A stretch of 64,000 nucleotides of DNA, taken from Dermanyssus gallinae. Lineage: Eukaryota; Arthropoda; Arachnida; Mesostigmata; Dermanyssidae. Position numbers and translations under genes: made by a program. Below, piece after piece: positions 32,637-43,679 of the stretch. Position 1 is the stretch's first letter; each line of letters starts with the position of its first letter. The DNA lies in assembly GCA_003439945.1 (NCBI GenBank), contig QVRM01002204.1:327001-391000 (forward strand), written 5' to 3'. Under the pieces are notes generated by a model, which worked only from the letters and a program-made list of their open reading frames with translations, searched no databases and was not told the DNA's origin.

Positions 32637-33437
32637 TTTTTTTAATAGAATTTCGAACCAAGGATAACAACTCCGTTTCCAGGGCACTTAGGCTTTAGCG
32701 CATTGACTTTTAAATAGTATCATGACTACTTATTTAACATTGAGCCGCAACTAATTCATAAAGGAACGCATTTAGTCGGAAGTAGGTTATATCATTTGTT
32801 TCCGTCTATCTGCTCTCAGATGCACGTACTTAACCGACGTGAGCCTACTATAGAGCTAGTGATTTGGCTTTTCCTTGACGGATGCATTAATTTCATTTTT
32901 TACTTGGCTTATGAACCAAGCGGTTAGCAGTTATTAATGCGCCTGGCGGTGGCCATTTTAGTAGAATTTCCAGAATTTCCTTAAATTAATTTGGTTCTCG
33001 ATATCTACTCTAGCTGAACAGGGAAAACGCAAACATAATGATTGTAGCATAAAGCCCTGTGATGCGAGAGCTCCGCTCTGAGACGCCTAGGCTCCTAGCA
33101 TGCTTAGGTAGATTGGCGTCCCCCTATCACCCTATATCAAAAAACGCTGTTTCAGTATTTCTACAGTCGCACTTGTAACTGAGAAGCCATAATTAACGTC
33201 ATCGTTATACTCCTGTGAACCTTGTTATTATTAAGGTTTAACTAAGACTCGTTAAGGAACTTTGCCGATGCTTTTTCTTAGTTAGCCTGTCGTTATTTAT
33301 TACGTGTTTTGTTTGTTACAAGCCCATCAGACCGTTTTATCTTAGCCGAGTTATACATGTATAATGTTTTACAACTCACTCAAAATACGTTTGTGTTTTC
33401 TTATTTTTCTCTATATATATATATATATATATATATG
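32067..33437. other. Intergenic part of copy A with (TA)n at 32592-32632
   Basis: No gene is seen. 32067-32150 matches the sequence on both sides of the SINE at 60698. 32640-33340 aligns with 50130-50780 and includes the unoccupied counterpart (about 33110-33150) of the SINE at 50403. Confidence 0.6.
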
Positions 33438-34318
33438 CAGGGTGTCCTACGGGGACGTTTTCGAGAGCAATATAAGATATTGCAGAGCTCGGTAAAGCAA
33501 ATTTTTTTCCAATGGAACATGGTCTCTAAAAAGTCTTGTCTCGGAGTGAGAGGAAAATATTACAATTTGTGACACTGGTGTTTTTGCCCGACATAAAAGC
33601 AAAAATATGCAACTACGAGGCAACCGGTCCTTCTATACATAAATTAAGCACATTGTCGTATTCGTGAAAATTCTGCTCCTTCTGAAAATGCGACACGGTC
33701 GTTTTGAATAATTCGCCAAAAAAAATTTTTTTTTTGCCCTCACATTCAATATCTCAAAATGATAACTCTACGATCACAGCGCTCAAAACTAACATATTTA
33801 GGCAAACCGATCATTTTGGCATGCCGATCATTTGGCACCAAATACATGGCAATGCGAGCCGTAATTGCGTTGTATATCTAATGACAGCCTTTGCCGAAAC
33901 AATTTACCAGCGCGCAGGTCCCCCGTGACAAAATGATCGTCATGAAATGTGTGTTTGCCTTAATGTGTTACTTTTGAGCGCTGCGGGCGGTAGTAGGGTA
34001 ATGATTATAAGGTATTTTGCGTGAAACCTAATAAAATAACTTCATTTTTGCAAATCCTGTTCTAAACGACCATGTCGCATCTTCTGGCCGGCTTTATATG
34101 TTCTTCGGAGGATGCAGAATTTTTTAATTTCTGGGAGGACTGGGTGTCTCGCAATAACACATTTTGTGCTCCTATGTCGGGCAAAAACACCAGTATCACA
34201 AATTGTAGTAATTTCACTCTCATTCCGAAATAAGACTTTTCAGAGGCCATTCTCTATTGGAAAAATTATTTGCTTTATAGAGCTCCATAATTTCTTTATA
34301 TTGCTTTTGAAAACATCC

Positions 34319-34320
<2 letters not shown>
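33438..34320. mobile_element. Long-inverted-repeat (foldback) MITE, copy 2, both ends present
   Basis: This is about 883 bp, almost entirely palindromic. The left arm starts CAGGGTGTCCTACGG and the right arm ends TTTGAAAACATCCT. Arms share TTTGCCCGACAT...GCAAAA, AAGTCTTGTCTCGGAGTG versus CATTCCGAAATAAGACTT, and AATGATCG near the centre (about 33880). It is flanked by TA tracts, has no transposase gene, and is absent at the corresponding place in copy B (about 50840). Confidence 0.85.
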
Positions 34321-34351
<31 letters not shown>

Positions 34352-35528
34352 GCATTTTAACTGCCCATTCCAGTATAATGCATTGATAGGCAATTTTGTT
34401 CAAAAGCGGTTAGATATGTCATAAGCTTTTTTTAGAATAAAAGTCGAAACAATGTAAGTCACCGATTACTTCATAGCGTGCGCTGTCATCAATTAGTCGC
34501 AAATAAATTAGTTCCATGAGTGACACTAATGGTGAAGCTTTTATTATCCAGTGCATCTTTCCAATTAGACACCGCACACACACACACACAATGCAATGTT
34601 TACGCAAAACATTACATGGAATTGTAGCAAAGTGACTCCTCGTGTATACTCCAACAACCTGTGTTTGCGCTAACTTTTGAGCCCATTCGTTCCGCTATTT
34701 TTTTTATCTCTATTCGTTTCCCCAATTATAATAGCTAAATCTGGTAATTTTATTATATATATATATATATATATCTGCAGAAGGTTAACACACATTGAGC
34801 AGCTTGTATGTTTTTTTCCTAACAAGGCTTCTATTCAATGCGGCAACAAAATCTAAGTTAAAGAACGAGATCTATGATTCGCCAAATTAAGCTCTACCGT
34901 TACTGTTCAGATTTAGCAGCCCGATTTAATGCGATTGGTGTGGTTCCAAGAAAATCAAACGTTTTCAGTTCAACGTAGACTGGATAAGTACAGGCCAAAA
35001 ATATCTACAGTTCTTCTAAACAGAATAATCCAATCTGGGTGGTGCGACGTGACGTCAACTTGAATAGCGTTGACGGCGAACAGATAGCAGCAGCGGCAGC
35101 AGCAGCAGCAGCAGAAATCATGTGACATTTATAACATGGCTGTTAGGTCGCGCCAGCATAGCCACGGCTGCGGTCCTCAGTGAGTCACCCTATTGTCGAC
35201 GGCGCACAGCCATTCGTTTAGTGTCCGACCCTTGATAGTGTATTGCAAGATTATGCTCGCCAGTTGCGATCGAACGACATTCATAAATCGGCTGTTAGAT
35301 AGAGGTGGTAGATAGACAACAACGTTAATCTAGATGTGTGGTGCGAGACTGACGGCTCATGATCGCTCAAGCGATCTTAGCGGTGCATCGAACTACATGT
35401 CTTGTACTTCAGCTAGCGAGCGACATTTATCGCCGCCGTTACCGCCTTCCTGAAGCCTACAAAAGGTCTTCAGAACCTCGGCGAGGTACCTAGCGGCTGT
35501 CTTGCCTGTCGAATCCGCTCTGCACGTT
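34321..35528. other. Non-coding part of copy A
   Basis: It contains TA tracts (34325-34352, 34755-34774), a short CA run (34577-34590) and a GCA trinucleotide run at 35091-35116. 34790-35528 aligns with 51050-52215. No gene is supported. Confidence 0.5.
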
Positions 35529-35684
35529 ACTTTTTTTTTTTGGTGAGAGGAAAAAATTCTTTTACGCACACCCAAAGCGGGTGGTTTGAGATTCGTTGCC
35601 GATGTTGTTGGCATAATACCCACTGGTATAAACCTTCCACCTCTAAATAGCCTCAGGAAGAGGCGAGGAGCTGGAACCATTCTT
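35529..35684 (-). mobile_element. Short poly(A)-tailed retroposon insertion
   Basis: The aligned segment of copy B (52200-52240) runs straight through, while copy A gains about 155-165 bp beginning with an 11-T run, which is a poly(A) tail on the minus strand. A short GTTACT/AGTACT pair flanks it as a possible target duplication. The sequence resembles a LINE 3' end, but its parent was not identified. Confidence 0.6.
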
Positions 35685-36030
35685 TAGTACTATTTCAACC
35701 ACCGGCGCTCGTTATTGACGAGGCTGGCGTGCAGCTTTACCGTCACTTTAGCTTGCCGAACGGAAGCGATTGGTTGGTCATGGTCGGTGCCACCGAACGT
35801 GCGAAAATCTGCCAAATATCAATGGCACAAATTCTACTACGAGAAATGTGAAGGATAGGAATTGGCTTATATTGGCCGTCAATGACGATGTTGTGACGGC
35901 CTCTTTATACGACTTGGTTTAGCTCCTACTTGCCATCAGGCAATCAAGGAAGGCAAGCAGCAATGACCAGATTAACTCGAAATCCATCTGTTTTATCTGT
36001 TGATTTCTGTTTATAGAATATGTAGTAAAA

Positions 36031-36061
<31 letters not shown>

Positions 36062-36678
36062 GGAATCGGATTTTAAAAACGTCTAATGCGTAAAATGTAT
36101 GCCTAGGCATTGGGTCTATAATGTGGGACTCTCAAGATTATGTCTGTAAACAATACACATGTATTTCAAGAAAAAAATATATATACCTAAGTACACATTT
36201 TTTCAGTTATTGCGTAACATTGGTGCCTATTTTGCATGTTATGTGGATGATTTGGTTATTTGAGCAAAACCACATGAGTATTATTGTTCAAGGTGCTACG
36301 CTTTAACAGAAAAGCGTCACACGCGGCCAGAGATCATCGTCTAGGAGACATGGAGAGCCACTTGCTCAAGTTAGCGCATTTAGGCATAACATTAACCCCA
36401 AGGCTCTCTTCTAGCAGACGTATGAAAGAGATTTAAGAAAAAAAAACAATGTTCTATTAGACAAGATGCATGATGTGGACTTATGAACGGCTAGAAATGG
36501 GCTAGAAAAATCAAAGTACCCCCTGCACTAATGGCAAAATTTAATCTAGTCTCTAATGCTATGGTTACAGGGAAACGTGAGTAACTTACTACACACGGGT
36601 TTGTGAGGAATTCTACCAGTCGAGCTTGTCCTCGAGGCAGCCCCTCATTGTGCCCATAATTGCTGCCGCATTGTCGCA

Positions 36679-37170
36679 CTAAACCGCCAGAGATAGTCGC
36701 TGAAGTAGAAAGTCAAAAGCTCTTTTGTCCCCGGTCGTCTGTCTTCTGTAGGAGCGACCATGCCTTAGGACCAGGCCCCCGAGTGTCTCAAGCACTAGCG
36801 GCACGAAAATAAACTCGTTGTCGAGCTGGGCATATTTGTTGCTCTTAAGACGTTCAGCCTTGCGTGCCGCGGAGCCAGCGGCAGATGCGCTGGCCTCCAG
36901 GTTCGAGGGGGCGAGCGTGTCGGTGATCGTCGCCTCCCAAATAGGCGCCTTTCCCCATTCAAAGGGGTTAAGGGTGAGACCGTCTGGTCTCTTTCCGTCG
37001 CTTCTCAGAAGGCCAGTCGGCTCTCGAATGCACGGCAATAAAGCTGGCCTCAAGCTTTATTGAGGCTTTACGGCCCCGAGCCGTAATCTCGTTAACCTCG
37101 CTGTGACGGCTTTGACGTCCTTCGCTTCTGCTGCAGGAGAGCCCGTGGGTCCTCTCTCTATAGACCGATA
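36679..37170 (-). pseudogene. Endonuclease-tailed retroelement fragment, copy in segment A
   Basis: The minus strand reads SCSRSEGRQSRHSEVNE (about 37140), then after a frameshift GKRPDGLTLNPFEWGK and IWEATITDTLAPSN (37000-36910), FVPLVLETLGG and TGDKRAFDFLLQRLSLA. It is collinear with the element at 21487-22500. The conserved WDAT of that copy is WEAT here, an Asp to Glu change in the presumed metal-binding position. Confidence 0.7.
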
Positions 37171-37318
37171 AAGGTTAGACAATCTGAAAGCCTGCTATGT
37201 TAAGGTTGCATTAAGGTTTCTAAAGAGCGCGTCGGGAGCACTTACGTTAGAGGCGTGCGGAGAGAACACTTGTTGAAGACCTAACATTTAACAAAGTACC
37301 GTTTACAGCGGAGATTCT

Positions 37319-37354
<36 letters not shown>

Positions 37355-37658
37355 TAAACCCAGTATAGTATAGGCAACTGTATGTAGATTACAATATATA
37401 TTGTCAACAATATATATTTGGTACACAGATAGTTCCACAAAGAGATGTCGCTGAATATCAATAAACAAAAAAAAAAGTCTTAGTACTGCTTAAAATGGAT
37501 CAAACAGCGTCAATTAGTTTACTAATGAATGACTAGATTTATCTCGTATTGGTAATTTTCCCAATGAGACAAAAAACGTCCCAAAAATCGTTTGCAGTGT
37601 AAACTGTTTTTAAACTGTTTGTTTTACAGGCACATCCATTAACTTGTTTTTCTTCTAG

Positions 37659-37746
37659 GAAAGTAACCACTTGAAAAGCAGCAAAAAACTTGGCAACGCA
37701 GAACAATTTCACACTCGCCGGGTAATTACGGCTCCCTAAGAAATAG
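37659..37746 (+). pseudogene. Decayed UPB1 exon 2 copy
   Basis: It aligns with true exon 2 (55277-55369), sharing AGCAGCAAAAAACTTGGCAAC and the donor GTGCGT. A one-base insertion near the start and a 4-bp deletion (GCCGGGTAATTACGG versus GCCGGGTACTCAATTACGG) destroy the frame. Confidence 0.85.
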
Positions 37747-37905
37747 GTGCGTTGGTAACTAAACATTAAACATAAACATTTATATATATATTTGACTAGT
37801 ATGCCTGCTTCCTAGAGAAACGACTTACGATAACAAGGGCAATTGAAAGTGACTGTCGGAGCACGTCTAGCTTACGTGTTCGGTTCGCGTCTACCAGCTT
37901 TGCAG

Positions 37906-38068
37906 GCGAGCGCCTCGACGTGTCCGAATCGCCGTGGTTCAGAATCGAAATCAGTTGCCAACGGACCAGCGTGTGTCGGAGCGAACAGCTGTCATACTGG
38001 TTCGTATCGAGACCCTGACGGCCGCCGCAACCATCTCTGACGTAAAAGTGATTTGCAGCATTCTGTAC
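37906..38068 (+). pseudogene. Decayed UPB1 exon 3 copy lacking the catalytic-Glu codon
   Basis: It aligns with true exon 3 (55896-56062) across GTCCGAATCGCCGTGGTTCA and GGACCAGCGTGTGTCGGAGC. At its 3' end TGCTACCAGGAAGTATTC has collapsed to TGCAGCATTC, removing the Glu of the nitrilase-type triad. The acceptor AG is retained. Confidence 0.88.
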
Positions 38069-40779
38069 ATTTATCATTACTCTTTTTTGTTCGAATAACG
38101 GTAACATTATAGCACTATCATTTCAGCTGGTGTCTTGCAGCTGGCTTCGTGCCTGGGAAGAAAGCTATACGGTGGATTACGCACATTAAACGGTGCGAAA
38201 CGACACTGTGGTGTAAACTGAAGACTTTATTCTAAAGTAATCACCAGATAGTTGAGTACAACAATCCCACTATTCTACGAGTTGAATGATCCTTCGCTCT
38301 TAGAAATCCTGCGGCTACGACAAGAACCAGCTCTTCACGTTGTCCGAAATGAAGCACCTTTGAGTAGTTTAGGGCGAGGTGATGACGCATGTGTTTCTTA
38401 CATGATGTGTCTCGCTTTACTTCTGACTCGAAGTGATGGCACCAAGTGGTCTCCTCACCGGTGACGACCCGCTTTAAAAAAGCGGGGTCTTCATACCGGA
38501 GCGTACCGATACCGGAACAAGTGCTACTGTTCTACCTCTATACGCAGTTCCTTTTGCGCTTCACTGAGTTCCTTCGAAGCCTACTGCGCGCACACCTTCC
38601 GGTAGTCCAGCATAACGACGATGAATACCGATCGGTTGAACACCTTTTTCAATCAGACATCTAATAGCCTTCGCTGCTCTTCAATCGTCGAGTTTTGCAA
38701 TAGGGACGCCATAATGTAGACATACGCACTGCCGCGTCACTTGGACGGTTGGACGGTGACAAACACACAACTGCCAACTTCTTCTCTCCGCCATGCCAAC
38801 AACCGCTCTAGACACTCCTTTTGAAGTGTACATTATTCTAAAGTGGCATATTCAAATTCTAACCAGTTTGGTTTTTACGACGTTTTGTACCTTTTTATTT
38901 AAACCCGCCATATATTTAGGTCGTTTGCGTACTATCTGCCAATTGTCTCTCTCTCTCTCTCTTAATGCGATATCTCTTAGCTGAACTTGGTAATGTTTTA
39001 TTATTAAAGCTTTGCCATCACTATACAAATACACCAGGAATACTAGGAGACAATGCAGCACCTAATGTATAAAGGCGACCACTCGTATGTAAACTAATTT
39101 GTCAAAAAGAGGTTCTTGGCTTTTCAGTGTTGGCTTTTAATGTGAGAATTGAGTCAAATTTCCCTCAGTTTGCCAGTCGTGTTTTACTGAAGCTTACAAA
39201 AAAATTTACGACACCTCAGGTCTGGCCAAACTGGAATACTCTGTGTATAGATATAGAGCAACTGATGTCGTCTGGTTCAAACGCTGTATTCCAAATTAAA
39301 CATGTATTTAAATGAATGAATGAATGTTTGTATATGCCGTTAGCGCCATTCCCATTAGACCTACTTGTCTAGTGTAGTCGTTGTTTGCTTTAATCGCCGC
39401 CTAAATTCGAAGCACAAGTCGCTCACAGGCACATCGTAAAACCTTCCAAAGGAGGACACACAGTGAGCGAAGTCTGTCTGTGTTGTTGGGTCGAGGCTTC
39501 TTAGACTCTTGCTCAGTCACGCCCCACACGTTGCAATTGAGGGATTTACATCTGAACTGTTATGCAGACTACGAGTGAGTGCTTATTTTAAAGAATGCTC
39601 ATTTGCTCCGCCAGCTAACCTTGCCCCAACGGGCTGTGGTATACGCTGGTGCGCCGTTCTGCTGCAGAAAATCGGATTGCAAACCGTTAGGCAGACTATA
39701 ACTCGTGGTCGCACTGCACATGTCAGACGATGACCAATAAACTTTCCACAAGTTTCTGGGCTTTTTGAAAAGGTATGCAAGCATCACGGCTTCTTCAGAT
39801 TATTAGGAACTTACGTGATTTTGACGGCGTACACCGGTAAGTTGTTGACATGCAAAAAATTAAAAGTGGTTCATTTTTATTTAAACGTTCTTGGAGATAG
39901 AGTGTCCCTGCAGTGAACGTGTGGTCTGCCATATCAATTAATCTTACATACGCCAGTTTACAACATTTCACAGTGAACGTTCATAATGCGACAGTTGCAT
40001 GACCGGGGATTTGTATATCTATTGACAGCCTCTGGAGCAAAAAGTGCCTAGTTGTGGCGTCATTTGTTGCTTTAGCGCAGTAGTTGCGTTGTCAGCAAAC
40101 CTGGCCCATCAAACGTTTCACACTCGAGGGCTTAGAAATTCATAAGAATGATTCAAGTACTTTAGAATATTATCTTGGTTCTCCATTGTGGCTGCGCAGC
40201 CCGGTCAAGATGCCCGTAACCAGCAATTTAGGGGCTTAGAGAGTCGGTGTGATTGTGCCATTCTAGGATACTAGGACTAGGATAAAGCCCCGGAAAGGTA
40301 TGAGCGAAAGCCCGCCAGGGCGGCGCCTGTAGAGACGATAGGCACGTGTATATAACCTGAACTTCCAAGAGCTATATATTGACAACGTGGTTTATTTTCA
40401 CAACTGCATCTTACCATACTTGAGTTCTCACTAAAATAATGGTGTGAGCGCTAACATTTTTCATACATACTCGAAAGAACGCAAGTAGCATCATATGTAG
40501 TAATATCCATGTGCAGATTTACCACAAGGCGTGTTCCTATAATAAACAATTATTCATTAAACACACATGAAGTATTTTTAAACTCTCGCTTCAATTATCT
40601 CAGAAAAGTACAAGATCTTAGGCTGCTGGGTAGCAAACCCAAATTATGAGGACCGGCGTTCTAGGGCTTGGGAGTTGACCTTTTAGTAGGTATTGGGAAC
40701 AGGAAACATTTTTGATTTTCAGTCAATAGGTCTGCAATGTTTGCGGGACAAACCCGCGAGCTGTTTTCATGCAAATGTA
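38069..40779. other. Non-coding remains of the UPB1 region in copy A
   Basis: 39100-39240 matches 56370-56475, 39330-39800 matches 56570-57000, and 40000-40370 matches 59930-60290 (UPB1 intron 7). UPB1 exons 4-7 should fall between the last two pairs, and they are gone. No other gene is seen. Confidence 0.6.
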
Positions 40780-41255
40780 CCTGCACGCAGCTGGGCGAGG
40801 GAACGTGGCTTACCGTAACCACATCACGAATTGAACAATCGTCGATTAGACGCCAAAATTAACCCCACTATATGAAAATTTTCTTAAAGTGTTTGTTCTA
40901 GCAGCGTAATGGTTATATTCATGTTCTGAACATGTAATATATATATATATATATATTTATACGCGGATATCAAAAAGATGTAAGATAAAAACGAAGTCAA
41001 TCTTGATTATTGCAAACGGTTCTGAGTACGACTGGTTGTCTTTCGCTAGAACATGCCTATCAGGAGAAGCAATATTCCAGTGTCTCCATTAAACAATTCG
41101 CTCTCTTGCAATCGCACATTATGTGAAATAATATCCGGCTGGTCACATCCTACAAATTCCTAATTCCTTTTTAAAAAAGCATTTCCCTTCCGCATTCTAA
41201 TGGAAATATATTTTTTCCGAATTCTACGACCTACTCAAGTGTGACCAAACTGGAT
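40780..41255 (+). mobile_element. MITE remnant shared by both duplicates
   Basis: It aligns with the right two-thirds of the element at 61925-62610: GGGCGAGGGAACG, ACATCACGAATTGAACAA, CGCAAACGGTT-like and CGACCTACTCAAGTGTGACC at the end. The left end is lost or unrecognisable. Confidence 0.65.
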
Positions 41256-41314
41256 ATATATATATATTTATATATATATATATATAATTTATGTATGCAA
41301 TGCTGTGTTTATAG

Positions 41315-41425
41315 GTGACGCAACGCTTAAGCATGTACTCGGACATCTTGAGTTGGGTACCCCAACCTCATGCGGGCCCAGACACTCAACAAATTATCAC
41401 TGACCCATCTGTCTGCTCCAGCTAA
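41315..41425 (+). pseudogene. UPB1 exon 9 copy with frame retained
   Basis: It has the same 111-nt length as true exon 9 (62771-62881), with the acceptor AG and final TAA preserved. The frame is open and about a dozen substitutions are present; the initial ATG codon of the exon is GTG. With exons 4-8 deleted upstream it cannot belong to a complete gene. Confidence 0.85.
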
Positions 41426-41747
41426 GATAAGACTGTGTCGAACAATGTCAACCTGCAATAGCCCACAAGAAACCAAGTAAACTATATACATAAACTAAAT
41501 AAACCTAAAACAATCCTACACATTTAGTTCGCTCAACTTACTTTCAAAAGTGCTTTCGCTAGCAAAGTAGTGCCTCCTAAACGGTACGTCATGGAACTTT
41601 TGTGCATCGTTCTGTGCGATTAATTTACGTCTTGAACGCAAAAACGCAAAAGGATGTTATGAAACATCTGTCTCGTTCGTGTCATCAATTTCGTGTCTTC
41701 GTTAATGTGCCGATCTATTTAGGCCTCTGAATATCGAAAGCCATACG

Positions 41748-41787
<40 letters not shown>

Positions 41788-42172
41788 GGCACATTCGCTA
41801 AGCTAATCTTTCGTGATATATACATAACATATACATAATACATTATACGAAAAATGAATTATGATATATATATATATATATTTATGTATATATATATATA
41901 TATGTTTCTGACTCGGCCCTGTGTTAAAAGCTAGCGATATGTGTATAGGTTGATCCTCAGTCAAATTACAGATTGATCCCATTTGAGCGATCGGATATGG
42001 CTGTACCATAAATTTGACTACTTTGTTTATACGGGTCTTCATCTTGCACTTGTTTTGGTTAAGCCAGCCTTCTGCCGTCTTTCTACTTCATCGACTCTCC
42101 CCCCATCTCCCTTTAGCCTTTTGCTTTCCCCCTCGAAGACACCAGCACAGACTCACCGGCACTCATAAACTA

Positions 42173-42346
42173 TTCGGGCTGGCCCTCAGCCAAGATTTAA
42201 CGTCCACGGGACTGTTTTTCACATTGGTTTATAGAGGGACCCCTGTAAATACAAATGTGCAGCGGGGCTCGAACCCGCGCACCTATGTGTCTCCTCCTGT
42301 CGCGAGGCGCAGGTGACGAATGCACCCTCCACGCCACCTGTTCGAC
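42173..42346 (-). mobile_element. tRNA-derived SINE, copy 3 (minus strand)
   Basis: The reverse complement shows a GTGGCGTGG-like head, CGCCTCGCGAC, GGTTCGAGCCCC B-box, CCGTGGACGTTAAATCTTG and a CTGAGGGCCAGCCCGAA tail. It sits at the right edge of copy A. Confidence 0.82.
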
Positions 42347-42429
42347 AACTGGCACTCCTGCCCGTACAAATGCCGCCATTTGTGCTGCTTATACGTGACG
42401 TGTTACGTTGTAACCAGGATGATATGAAA

Positions 42430-42905
42430 TTTGTTCATTGCGCATAAGGCTTTGTTTGTTGAAGCAATACTCATCAATTGCGTTTTGAAATAGTTCCGGC
42501 ACTTCCCGTCGTACTCCAGGACACGTCTGAATACGGCAATAGAACGGCAGAGTGGTATACGCATTTCCATGCCATATTTTGATGTCAAAGTCATTGATAC
42601 TCTGCCGCGCGTCTTTGGTGGGAGACCACGCTGGATTCGCGCAACCTTAGTTGAACTTCCGAATATCTGAGGGCATCGAATACGGCAAAATGCCGGGTGA
42701 TTACTTCTCTGCCTTCTGTTGTGCATCGGCCGTCAATGAGCGTGGCCTTTGTGATGGATTGTTGAAACCGCGTCCTTAAAGCGCTTTTGGGCAAATGCAA
42801 AGATTCATTATAACTAAGCAACTTTGCGATTCTTCTCTGGATGTATTTTTCAGTCAGGGTAAAGTATACGCATACCACTCCTATTGTTTGTTGGGAAAAC
42901 AACAG
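42430..42905 (-). pseudogene. Possible CR1/L2-like LINE C-terminal fragment
   Basis: The minus frames contain YIQRRIAKLLSYNESLHLP and TRFQQSITKATLIDGRCT, of a style seen in post-RT regions. No catalytic motif is present and frames are broken, so the assignment is tentative. Confidence 0.35.
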
Positions 42906-43052
42906 TGCCCACTGTAGTTGGTTCTGAGCAGCTATGTAGTGTAGCTATGTTTTAGTCTTCAATCGTTATAGGTTTATTTGTTTATCTGGACTACCTACTT
43001 TAATTGTTGAGAGATGAGTGGCGGCAAGTATGAGCACGCCACCTTCTTTTGT

Positions 43053-43208
43053 GTCGAGCCCTGTGGCGTGGTGGCATGCGTCTGCGCCTCGCGACCGGAG
43101 GAAACACATAGGTGCGCGGGTTCGAGCCCCACCGTTGCACATCTGGATTTATGGGAGTCCGTCTATGAAGCAATGTGAAAAACAGTTCCGTGGACGTTAA
43201 ATCTCGGC
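43053..43208 (+). mobile_element. tRNA-derived SINE, copy 4
   Basis: GTCGAGCCCTGTGGCGTGG is followed by CGCCTCGCGACCGGAGGAAA, GGGTTCGAGCCCCACC and CCGTGGACGTTAAATCTCGG. The B box matches GGTTCGANNCC exactly. The final GGTCAGCCCGAA tail is missing, so the 3' end is slightly truncated. Confidence 0.85.
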
Positions 43209-43466
43209 ATTGTAGGTTTGTCCTTGATTCGGCCTTGTTGGTGTGTATCGTTGGCCGTCGTTTGAATAGCCATGCCTTAGAAACTGAATCTAAAATACTA
43301 CATAGCTGGCTTGTAGCATTATTTGATATATTTTTCTCTAAACTGATATATTTGTGTGTCTTCCCAGAGTGCGTCGAAAACTGATATGGAAAAACTCCTT
43401 ACACAAAAAGAGACTGATCATTTTTTCGTAAACGCGTAGCCGAGAAGACCTACACTCAGGGAAGGC

Positions 43467-43468
<2 letters not shown>

Positions 43469-43503
<35 letters not shown>

Positions 43504-43658
43504 CCTGAGGTTGAAGGTAAATCTTGCATAAGACACCGGGCGATACTTTGGTATTCGCCGCGGTAGTGTCAGATTCTTACTGACTAAACCCCCAACCGGT
43601 AAGTATCTTGGGGATGCCATTCCGTACTAAAGTTGAATATTACTTCGAATAGCACAAT
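43469..43658 (-). mobile_element. Recent poly(A)-tailed retroposon with perfect 12-bp target-site duplication
   Basis: AGGGAAGGCACT occurs at 43458-43469 and at 43659-43670. Between them, read on the minus strand, is about 160 bp followed by about 30 A residues. The body contains a small stem (GTCAG-TAAGAAT-CTGAC) and has no open frame of note. The pure tail and exact duplication indicate recent target-primed integration. It is probably a 5'-truncated LINE 3' end or a short processed RNA. Confidence 0.88.
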
Positions 43659-43679
43659 AGGGAAGGCACTAACACTAAC

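Larger units (their letters stand above)
26540..42172. repeat. Tandem segmental duplication, copy A
   Basis: A series of blocks recurs in the same order and orientation in copy B. Matched anchors include 26590/43815, 27350/45030, 27840/45200, 29470/48565, 29700/49020, 31190/49155, 33050/50320, 34850/51070, 35380/52060 and 37260/53150. Further pairs are 37659/55277, 37906/55896, 39430/56650, 40050/59960, 41315/62771 and 42050/63540. Gaps are explained by private insertions (minisatellite, foldback MITEs, retroposon) and deletions (UPB1 exons 1 and 4-8). Similarity is patchy, so the event is old. The left boundary is uncertain because it lies in retroelement sequence. Confidence 0.8.

Noticed and set aside
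43080..43150. A functional tRNA gene at the B-box-containing sequences (also 10.2, 42.3, 50.5 and 60.8 kb)
   Set aside because: The same tRNA-like head is followed each time by the identical non-tRNA CCGTGGACGTTAAAT...TCAGCCCGAA body, so these are SINEs. Acceptor stems do not close.
43510..43640. ATACTTACC on the minus strand as a U1 snRNA pseudogene
   Set aside because: Only nine bases match the U1 5' end. They are internal to the retroposon rather than at its start, and the following sequence does not resemble U1.
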